Below are positions 55,401 to 64,000 of a DNA stretch of 64,000 nucleotides, piece after piece. The first letter of the stretch is position 1. Each line of letters starts with the position of its first letter. The stretch lies in NCBI GenBank assembly GCA_964016885.1, contig OZ024743.1, forward strand, positions 174,763,706 through 174,827,705, given 5' to 3'. Both the position numbers and the translations under genes were made by a program. This stretch comes from Eledone cirrhosa. Taxonomy: Eukaryota > Mollusca > Cephalopoda > Octopoda > Eledonidae. A model generated the notes under the pieces. It was not told where the DNA came from. It did not search any database and saw only the letters and a program-made list of their open reading frames with translations.

Positions 55401-58400
55401 TAGGATGTAGGTAGTCTTTGATATACTATACCTGTTATATAGGATGTAGTCTTTGATATACTGTACCTGTTATATAGGATGTAGGTAGTCTTTGATATAC
55501 TGTACCTGTTATATGAGATGTAGGAAGTCTTTGATATACTGTACTTGTTATATAGGATGTAGGTAGTGTTTGATATACTGTACCTGTTATATAGGATGTA
55601 GGTAGTCTTTGATATACTGTACCTGTTATATAGGATGTAGGTAGTCTTTGATATACTGTACCTGTTATATAGGATGTAGTTAGTCTTTGATATACTGTAC
55701 CTGTTATATAGGATGTAGGTAGTCTTTGATATACTGTACCTGTTATATAGGATGTAGGTAGTGTTTGATATACTGTACCTGTTATATAGGATGTAGGTAG
55801 TCTTTGATATACTTTACCTGTTATATAGGATGTAGGTAGTCTTTGATACACTGTACCTGTTATATAGGATGTAGGTAGTCTTTGATATACTGTACCTGTT
55901 ATATAGGATGTAGGTAGTCTTTGATATACTGTACCTGTTATATAGGATGTAGGTAGTGTTTGATATACTGTACCTGTTATATAGGATGTAGGTAGTCTTT
56001 GATATACTGTACCTGTTATATGAGATGTAGGAAGTCTTTGATATACTCTACCTGTTATATGAGATGTAGGAAGTCTTTGATATGCTGTACCTGTTATATA
56101 GGATGTAGGTAGTCTTTGATATACTGTACCTGTTATATAGGATGTAGGTAGTCTTTGATATACTGTACCTGTTATATAGGATGTAGGTAGTCTTTGATAT
56201 ACTGTACCTGTTATATAGGATGTAGGTAGTCTTTGATATACTGTACCTGTTATATAGGATGTAGGTAGTCTTTGATATACTGTACCTGTTATATAGGATG
56301 TAGGTAGTCTTTGATATACTGTACCTGTTACAGAGGATGTAGGTAGTCTTTGATATACTGTACCTGTTATATAGGATGTAGGTAGTCTTTGATATACTGT
56401 ACCTGTTATATAGGATGTAGGTAGTCTTTGATATACTGTACCTGTTATATAGGATGTAGGTAGTCTTTGATATACTGTACCTGTTATATAGGATGTAGGT
56501 AGTCTTTGATATACTGTACCTGTTATATAGGATGTAGGTAGTCTTTGATATACTGTACCTGTTATATAGGATGTAGGTAGTCTTTGATATACTGTACCTG
56601 TTATATAGGATGTAGGTAGTCTTTGATATACTGTACCTGTTATATAGGATGTAGGTAGTCTTTGATATACTGTACCTGTTATATAGGATGTAGGTAGTCT
56701 TTGATATACTGTACCTGTTATATAGGATGTAGGTAGTCTTTGATATACTGTACATGTTATATAGGTTGTAGGTAGTCTTTGATATACTGTACCTGTTACA
56801 TAGGATGTAGGTAGTCTTTGATATACTGTACCTGTTACATAGGATGTAGGTAGTCTTTCATATACTGTACCTATTATATGAGATGTAGGAAGTCTTTCAT
56901 ATACTGTACCTGTTATATAGGATGTAGGTAGTCTTTGATATACTGTACCTGTTATATAGGATGTAGGTAGTCTTTGATACACTGTACCTGTTAAATAGGA
57001 TGTAGGTAGTCTTTGATATACTGTACCTGTTATATAGGATGTTGGTAGTCTTTGATATACTGTACCTGTTATATAGGATGTAGGTAGTCTTTGATATACT
57101 GTACCTGTTATATAGGATATAGGTAGTCTTTGATATACTGTACCTGTTATATATGATGTAGGTAGTCTTTGATATACTGTACCTGTTATATAGGATGTAG
57201 GTAGACTTTGATATACTGTACCTGTTATATAGGATGTAGGTAGTCTTTGATATACTGTACCTGTTACATAGGATGTAGGTAGTCTTTGATATACTGTATC
57301 TGTTATACAGGATGTATGTAGTCTTTGGTATACTGTACCTGTTACATAGGATGTAGGTAGTCTTTGATATACTGTACCTGTTATATAGGATGTAGGTAGT
57401 CTTTGATATACTGTACCTGTTATATAGGATGTAGGTAGTCTTTGATATACTGTACCTGTTATATAGGATGTAGGTAGTCTTTGATATACTGTAGCTGTTA
57501 TATAGGATATAGGTAGTCTTTGATATACTGTACCTGTTATATAGGATGTAGGTAGTCTTTGATATACTGTACCTGTTATATAGGATGTAGGTAGTCTTTG
57601 ATATACTGTACCTGTTATATAGGATGTAGGTAGTCTTTGATATACTGTACCTGTTATATAGGATGTAGGTAGTCTTTGATATACTGTACCTATTATATGA
57701 GATGTAGGAAGTTTTTGATATACTGTACCTGTTATATAGGATGTAGGTAGTCTTTGATATACTGTACCTGTTATATAGGATGTAGGTAGTCTTTGATATA
57801 CTATACCTGTTATATAGGATGTAGTCTTTGATATACTGTACCTGTTATATAGGATGTAGGTAGTCTTTGATATACTGTACCTGTTATATGAGATGTAGGA
57901 AGTCTTTGATATACTGTACTTGTTATATAGGATGTAGGTAGTCCTTGATATACTGTACCTGTTATATAGGATGTAGGTAGTCTTTGATATACTGTACCTC
58001 TTATATAGGATGTAGGTATTCTTTGATATACTGTACCTGTTATATAGGATGTAGGTAGTCTTTGATATACTGTACCTGTTATATAGGATGTAGGTAGTCT
58101 TTGATATACTGTACCTCTTATATAGGATGTAGGTAGTCTTTGATATACTGTACCTGTTATATAGGATGTAGGTAGTCTTTGATATACTGTACCTGTTATA
58201 TAGGATGTCGGTAGTCTTTGATATACTGTACCTGTTATATGACATGTAGGAAGTCTTTGATATACTGTACCTGTTATATGACATGTAGGAAGTCTTTGAT
58301 ATACTGTACCTTTTATATAGGATGTAGGTAGTCTTTGATATACTGTACCTGTTATATAGGATGTAGGTAGTCTTTGATATACTGTACCTGTTATATAGGA

Positions 58401-61329
58401 TGTAGGTAGTGTTTGATATACTGTACCTGTTACATAGGATGTATGTAGTCTTTGATATACTGTACCTGTTACATAGGTTGTAGGTAGTCTTTGATATACT
58501 GTACCTGTTATATAGGATGTATGTAGTCTTTGATATACTGTACCTGTTATATAGGATGTAGGTAGTCTTTGATATACTGTACCTGTTATATAGGATGTAG
58601 GTAGTCTTTGATATACTGTACCTGTTATATAGGATGTCGGTAGTCTTTGATATACTGTACCTGTTATATAGGGTGTAGGTAGTCATTGATATACTGTACC
58701 TGTTATATATGATGTAGGTAGTCTTTGATATACTGTACCTGTTATATAGGATGTAGGTAGTCTTTGATATACTGTACCTGTTATATAGGATGTAGGTAGT
58801 CTTTGATATACTGTACCTGTTATATAGGATGTAGGTAGTCTTTGATATACTGTACCTGTTATATAGGATGTAGGTAGTCTTTGATATACTGTACCTGTTA
58901 TATAGGATGTAGGTAGTCTTTGATATACTGTACCTGTTATATAGGATGTAGGTAGTCTTTGATATACTGTACCTGTTATATAGGATGTAGGTAGTCTTTG
59001 ATATACTGTACCTGTTATATAGGATGTAGGTAGTCTTTGAAATACTGTACCTATTATATGAGATGTAGGAAGTCTTTCATATACTGTACCTGTTATATAG
59101 GATGTAGGTAGTCTTTGATATACTGTACCTGTTATATAGGATGTAGGTAGTCTTTGATATACTGTACATGTTATATAGGATGTAGGTAGTCTTTGATATA
59201 CTGTACCTGTTACATAGGATGTAGGTAGTCTTTGATATACTGTACCTGTTACATAGGATGTAGGTAGTCTTTCATATACTGTACCTGTTATATAGGATGT
59301 AGGTAGTCTTTGATATACTGTACCTGTTATATAGGATGTAGGTAGTCTTTGATATACTGTACCTATTATATAGGATGTAGGTAGTCTTTGATATACTGTA
59401 CCTGTTATATAGGATGTAGGTAGTCTTTGATATACTGTACCTGTTATATAGGATGTAGGTAGTCTTTGATATACTGTACCTGTTATATAGGATGTAGGTA
59501 GTCTTTGATATACTGTACCTGTTACATAGGATGTAGGTAGTCTTTGATATACTGTACCTGTTATACAGGATGTATGTAGTCTTTGGTATACTGTACCTGT
59601 TACATAGGATGTAGGTAGTCTTTGATATACTGTACCTGTTATATAGGATGTAGGTAGTCTTTGATATACTGTACCTGTTATATAGGATGTAGGTAGTCTT
59701 TGATATACTGTACCTGTTATATAGGATGTAGGTAGTCTTTGATATACTGTAGCTGTTATATAGGATGTAGGTAGTCTTTGATATACTGTACCTGTTATAT
59801 AGGATGTAGGTAGTCTTTGATATACTGTACCTGTTATATAGGATGTAGGTAGTCTTTGATATACTGTACCTATTATATGAGATGTAGGAAGTTTTTGATA
59901 TACTGTACCTGTTATATAGGATGTAGGTAGTCTTTGATATACTGTACCTGTTATATAGGATGTAGGTAGTCTTTGATATACTATACCTGTTATATAGGAT
60001 GTAGTCTTTGATATACTGTACCTGTTATATAGGATGTAGGTAGTCTTTGATATACTGTACCTGTTATATGAGATGTAGGAAGTCTTTGATATACTGTAGT
60101 TGTTATATAGGATGTAGGTAGTCCTTGATATACTGTACCTGTTATATAGGATGTAGGTAGTCTTTGATATACTGTACCTCTTATATAGAATGTAGGTAGT
60201 CTTTGATATACTGTACCTGTTATATAGGATGTAGGTAGTCTTTGATATACTGTACCTGTTATATAGGATGTAGGTAGTCTTTGATATACTGTACCTCTTA
60301 TATAGGATGTAGGTAGTCTTTGATATACTGTACCTGTTATATAGGATGTAGGTAGTCTTTGATATACTGTACCTGTTATATAGGATGTCGGTAGTCTTTG
60401 ATATACTGTACCTGTTATATGACATGTAGGAAGTCTTTGATATACTGTACCTGTTATATGACATGTAGGAAGTCTTTGATATACTGTACCTTTTATATAG
60501 GATGTAGGTAGTCTTTGATATACTGTACCTGTTATATAGGATGTAGGTAGTCTTTGATATACTGTACCTGTTATATAGGATGTAGGTAGTGTTTGATATA
60601 CTCTACCTGTTACATAGGATGTATGTAGTCTTTGATATACTGTACCTGTTACATAGGTTGTAGGTAGTCTTTGATATACTGTACCTGTTATATAGGATGT
60701 AGGTAGTCTTTGATATACTGTACCTGTTATATAGGATGTAGGTAGTCTTTGATATAATGTACCTGTTATATAGGATGTAGATAGTCTTTGATATACTGTA
60801 CCTGTTATATAGGATGTAGGTAGTCTTTGATATACTGTACCTGTTATATAGGATGTCGGTAGTCTTTGATATACTGTACCTGTTATATAGGATGTAGGTT
60901 GTCTTTGCTATACTCTACCTGTTATATATGATGTAGGTAGTCTTTGATATACTGTACCTGTTATATAGGATGTATGTAGTCTTTGATATACTGTACCTGT
61001 TATATAGGATGTAGGTAGTCTTTGATATACTGTACCTGTTATATAGGATGTAGGTAGTCTTTGATATACTGTACCTGTTATATAGGATGTCGGTAGTCTT
61101 TGATATACTGTACCTGTTATATAGGGTGTAGGTAGTCATTGATATACTGTACCTGTTATATATGATGTAGGTAGTCTTTGATAAACTGTACCTGTTACAT
61201 AGGATGTATGTAGTCTTTGATATACTGTACCTGTTATATAGGATGTAGGTAGTCTTTGATATACTGTACCTGTTATATAGGATGTAGGTAGTCTTTGATA
61301 TACTGTACCTGTTATATAGGATGTAGGTA
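52395..61329 (+). repeat. 9.07-kb tandem duplication, right copy
   Basis: Counterpart of 43,324-52,414, shorter by a net four monomers (156 bp). It has a two-monomer insertion with GTAGACTTTG near 57,213. It lacks the TATGCTG unit in the first cassette (54,481) that the left copy keeps in altered form at 45,376. The match ends at 61,330, where GTAATCTTTG begins the block shared with 23 kb. Confidence 0.87.
59664..60767 (+). repeat. Block repeated at the right window edge
   Basis: Matches 62,897-64,000 at 3,233 bp (83 monomers, one of 35 bp). It shares the rare GTAGTTG change at 60096/63329, GTAGCTG at 59749/62982, TATAGAATG near 60,185/63,418 and CTCTACCTGTTACATAGG near 60,600/63,833. Farther left, the TTTGAAATAC landmarks at 59,037 and 62,660 differ by 3,623 bp, so the right copy lacks exactly ten monomers. 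Confidence 0.88.
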
Positions 61330-62034
61330 ATCTTTGATATAATGTACCTGTTATATAGGATGTATGTAGTCTTTGATATACTGTACCTGTTATATAGGAT
61401 GTAGGTAGTCTTTGATATACTGTACCTGTTATATAGGATGTAGGTAGTCTTTGATATACTGTACCTGTTATATAGAATGTAGGTAGTCTTTGATATACTG
61501 TACCTGTTATATAGGATGTAGGTAGTCTTTGATATACTGTACCTGTTACATAGGATGTAGGTAGTCTTTGATATACTGTACCTTTTATATAGGATGTAGG
61601 TAGTCTTTGATATACTGTAACTGTTATATAGGATGTAGGTAGTCTTTGATATACTGTACCTGTTATATAGGATGTCGGTAGTCTTTGATATACTGTACCT
61701 GTTATATATGATGTAGGTAGTCTTTGATATACTGTACCTGTTACATAGGATGTAGGTAGTCTTTGATATACTGTACCTGTTACATGAGATGTAGGAAGTC
61801 TTTGATATACTGTACCTGTTATATAGGATGTAGGTAGTCTTTGATATACTGTACCTGTTATATAGGATGTAGGTAGTCTTTGATATACAGTACCTGTTAT
61901 ATAGGATGTAGGTAGTGTTTGATATACTGTATCTGTTATATAGGATGTAGGTAGTCTTTGATATACTGTACCTGTTATATAGGATGTAGGTAGTGTTTGA
62001 TATACTGTACCTGTTATATAGGATGTAGGTAGTC
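61067..62034 (+). repeat. Second copy of the 22.9-kb block
   Basis: Counterpart of 22,935-23,902. Private changes here include CTGTAACTG near 61,619 and ATACAGTACC near 61,888. After about 62,035 the array changes to alternating GATGTCGGTAG and TGACATG/TGAGATG monomers leading to the doublet ending at 62,453. Confidence 0.85.
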
Positions 62035-62896
62035 TTTGATATACTGTACCTGTTATATAGGATGTAGGTAGTCTTTGATATACTGTACCTGTTATATAGG
62101 ATGTCGGTAGTCTTTGATATACTGTACCTGTTATATGACATGTAGGAAGTCTTTGATATACTGTACCTGTTATATAGGATGTCGGTAGTCTTTGATATAC
62201 TGTACCTGTTATATGAGATGTAGGAAGTCTTTGATATACTGTACCTGTTATATAGGATGTAGGTAGTCTTTGATATACTGTACCTGTTATATAGGATGTA
62301 GGTGGTCTTTGATATACTGTACCTGTTATATAGGATGTAGGTAGTCTTTGATATACTGTACCTGTTATATAGGATGTCGGTAGTCTTTGATATACTGTAC
62401 CTGTTATATGACATGTAGGAAGTCTTTGATATACTGTACCTGTTATATGACATGTAGGAAGTCTTTGATATACTGTACCTTTTATATAGGATGTAGGTAG
62501 TCTTTGATATACTGTACCTGTTATATAGGATGTAGGTAGTCTTTGATATACTGTACCTGTTATATAGGATGTAGGTAGTCTTTGATATACTGTACCTGTT
62601 ATATAGGATGTAGGTAGTCTTTGATATACTGTACCTGTTATATAGGATGTAGGTAGTCTTTGAAATACTGTACCTATTATATGAGATGTAGGAAGTCTTT
62701 CATATACTGTACCTGTTATATAGGATGTAGGTAGTCTTTGATATACTGTACCTGTTATATAGGATGTAGGTAGTCTTTGATATACTGTACATGTTATATA
62801 GGATGTAGGTAGTCTTTGATATACTGTACCTGTTACATAGGATGTAGGTAGTCTTTGATATACTGTACCTGTTACATAGGATGTAGGTAGTCTTTC

Positions 62897-64000
62897 ATAT
62901 ACTGTACCTGTTATATAGGATGTAGGTAGTCTTTGATATACTGTACCTGTTATATAGGATGTAGGTAGTCTTTGATATACTGTAGCTGTTATATAGGATG
63001 TAGGTAGTCTTTGATATACTGTACCTGTTATATAGGATGTAGGTAGTCTTTGATATACTGTACCTGTTATATAGGATGTAGGTAGTCTTTGATATACTGT
63101 ACCTATTATATGAGATGTAGGAAGTTTTTGATATACTGTACCTGTTATATAGGATGTAGGTAGTCTTTGATATACTGTACCTGTTATATAGGATGTAGGT
63201 AGTCTTTGATATACTATACCTGTTATATAGGATGTAGTCTTTGATATACTGTACCTGTTATATAGGATGTAGGTAGTCTTTGATATACTGTACCTGTTAT
63301 ATGAGATGTAGGAAGTCTTTGATATACTGTAGTTGTTATATAGGATGTAGGTAGTCCTTGATATACTGTACCTGTTATATAGGATGTAGGTAGTCTTTGA
63401 TATACTGTACCTCTTATATAGAATGTAGGTAGTCTTTGATATACTGTACCTGTTATATAGGATGTAGGTAGTCTTTGATATACTGTACCTGTTATATAGG
63501 ATGTAGGTAGTCTTTGATATACTGTACCTCTTATATAGGATGTAGGTAGTCTTTGATATACTGTACCTGTTATATAGGATGTAGGTAGTCTTTGATATAC
63601 TGTACCTGTTATATAGGATGTCGGTAGTCTTTGATATACTGTACCTGTTATATGACATGTAGGAAGTCTTTGATATACTGTACCTGTTATATGACATGTA
63701 GGAAGTCTTTGATATACTGTACCTTTTATATAGGATGTAGGTAGTCTTTGATATACTGTACCTGTTATATAGGATGTAGGTAGTCTTTGATATACTGTAC
63801 CTGTTATATAGGATGTAGGTAGTGTTTGATATACTCTACCTGTTACATAGGATGTATGTAGTCTTTGATATACTGTACCTGTTACATAGGTTGTAGGTAG
63901 TCTTTGATATACTGTACCTGTTATATAGGATGTAGGTAGTCTTTGATATACTGTACCTGTTATATAGGATGTAGGTAGTCTTTGATATAATGTACCTGTT
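62897..64000 (+). repeat. Right-edge block copy, runs off the window
   Basis: Counterpart of 59,664-60,767; the match is still intact at the last base. Complete monomers end at 63,996 and the last four bases are TGTT, the start of the next monomer. Confidence 0.88.

Larger units (their letters stand above)
1801..55467 (+). repeat. GTAATTAG cassette, nine copies
   Basis: A run of rare monomers occurs in fixed order: TATGAGATATAGGAAG, GATGTCGGTAG, TATGAAATGTAGGAAG, GATGTAATTAG, GATGTCGGTAG. The GTAATT sites are at 1925, 6445, 11347, 36927, 38907, 44546, 46180, 53617 and 55212. A 35-bp monomer starts 221 bp downstream in six copies, 338 bp in two (36,927 and 38,907) and 299 bp in one (44,546). 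These differences are exact multiples of 39, so copies differ by whole inserted monomers. Absent from 11.6 to 36.7 kb. Confidence 0.9.
2146..63255 (+). repeat. 35-bp monomer variant, 29 copies
   Basis: These monomers lack 4 bp: consensus GATGTAGGTAGTC is reduced to GATGTAGTC, which is loss of one unit of the internal GTAG-GTAG direct repeat. The monomer immediately upstream always ends CTATACC instead of CTGTACC. Monomer starts are 2146, 6666, 7754, 9271, 11568, 12656, 15187, 24543, 24812, 28083, 28352, 30531, 33374, 35865, 37265, 37845, 39245, 40996, 42240, 42587, 44845, 46401, 48815, 51073, 53838, 55433, 57808, 59988 and 63221. The copy at 42587 has an extra T>C change (GATGCAGTC) and the one at 42240 an A>T change (GATTTAC). 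Each copy shifts the minus-strand reading frames and therefore sets where long open frames end. The shared upstream variant suggests one deletion event later spread with its neighbours. Confidence 0.95.
9700..63700 (+). repeat. TGACATG doublet haplotype, 14 copies
   Basis: Two successive monomers carry TATATGACATGTAGGAAG (A9>G, G10>A, G11>C, T19>A), and the next monomer boundary reads ACCTTTTATATAGG. The second member's CAT triplet ends at 9747, 15663, 18315, 22371, 25288, 28828, 31007, 33850, 49291, 51549, 58284, 60464, 62453 and 63697. In most copies the downstream order is conserved: a GTGTTTG monomer, TTACATAGGATGTATG, TTACATAGGTTGTAGG, GATATAATGTACC, GATGTAGATAG, GATGTCGGTAG, then TTTGCTATACTCTACC. 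This is the best anchor for aligning higher-order units. None occurs before 9.7 kb or between 33.9 and 49.2 kb. A single, unpaired TGACATG monomer also occurs near 62,135. Confidence 0.9.
1..64000 (+). repeat. 39-bp satellite array, about 1,644 head-to-tail monomers
   Basis: Consensus positions 1-20 are TGTTATATAGGATGTAGGTA and positions 21-39 are GTCTTTGATATACTGTACC; bases 1-39 are an exact copy. Composition per monomer is 16 T, 10 A, 9 G and 4 C, so the + strand is rich in T and G. The consensus has no CpG and one GTAC (RsaI) site at positions 35-38. Frequent single-base variants are T6>C, A16>C, C23>G, G27>C, G2>A, G35>T or A, and C39>A. A linked set, A9>G + G10>A + T19>A, is also common. 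Start coordinates of the 33 short monomers are all consistent with whole-monomer spacing, and the full window closes at 1,644 monomers plus TGTT. I saw no inverted monomer and no interruption. The array continues past both edges. Calling it eukaryotic satellite DNA is inference from size, homogeneity and lack of genes; the family is not recognised. Confidence 0.97.

Noticed and set aside
1..64000. CRISPR array
   Set aside because: Units are directly adjacent with no spacers, and variation is scattered within the unit.
1..64000. Telomeric repeat, or centromere array with a CENP-B box
   Set aside because: The monomer has no short G-run telomere motif, and nothing resembling the CpG-containing CENP-B box is visible. 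Centromeric or subtelomeric position remains possible but cannot be shown here.
1..64000. TATA-like TTATATAGG and GATA cores in each monomer as promoter or factor-binding sites
   Set aside because: Such short AT-rich motifs are expected in this composition. They recur about 1,600 times, and no associated transcription unit is visible.
1..64000. Hairpin formed by TATAT (positions 4-8) and ATATA (28-32) in each unit
   Set aside because: The stem is only five A/T pairs, and is likely to be chance.
1..64000. Genes, tRNA or rRNA, insertion sequences or transposon ends
   Set aside because: No stretch departs from the 39-bp monomer and the monomer count closes, leaving no room for other sequence.

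Overview
The whole 64,000-base window is one head-to-tail tandem array of an AT-rich 39-bp monomer. No protein-coding gene, RNA gene, transposon or unique sequence is visible anywhere in it. On the + strand the monomer reads TGTTATATAGGATGTAGGTA for positions 1-20 and GTCTTTGATATACTGTACC for positions 21-39. Its GC content is 13/39 and its consensus contains no CpG. All monomers I read lie in the same orientation, and the array runs out of both ends of the window. This is satellite DNA of a eukaryotic genome. I cannot name the species or the chromosomal position, and I do not recognise the family.

The array can be accounted for almost to the base. I found 29 monomers of 35 bp and four of 38 bp. 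If every other monomer is 39 bp, then 1,611 x 39 + 29 x 35 + 4 x 38 = 63,996, which is 1,644 complete monomers followed by the four-base start (TGTT) of the next one. The start of every 35-bp and 38-bp monomer falls at a whole number of monomers from base 1 under this count.

Above the monomer there is a second, irregular level of organisation. Blocks of about 0.8 to 9 kb, recognised by shared rare variants, recur in tandem and at a distance. From left to right: 1-7 kb is a patchwork of blocks with offsets of 4,208, 936 and 4,520 bp. 8.1-10.6 kb recurs at 14.0-16.5 kb. 15.2-22 kb is a nest of duplications with offsets 1,326, 2,652 and 3,978 bp (34, 68 and 102 monomers), inside a 240-monomer stretch that lacks 35-bp monomers. 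23.3-35.4 kb alternates two block families. 35.45-39.5 kb is a near-perfect 1,980-bp tandem duplication. 39.6-43.9 kb holds 1,244-bp and 3,069-bp repeats. 43.3-61.3 kb is one tandem duplication of a unit of about 9.07 kb. The last 1.1 kb repeats 59.7-60.8 kb.

The minus strand carries long open frames, the longest about 1,165 codons at 2,148-5,645. They follow arithmetically from a 39-bp (13-codon) unit that has only one stop triplet on that strand. I read them as by-products of the repeat and do not annotate them as genes. Block identities below come from reading the sequence by eye, not from a computed alignment.
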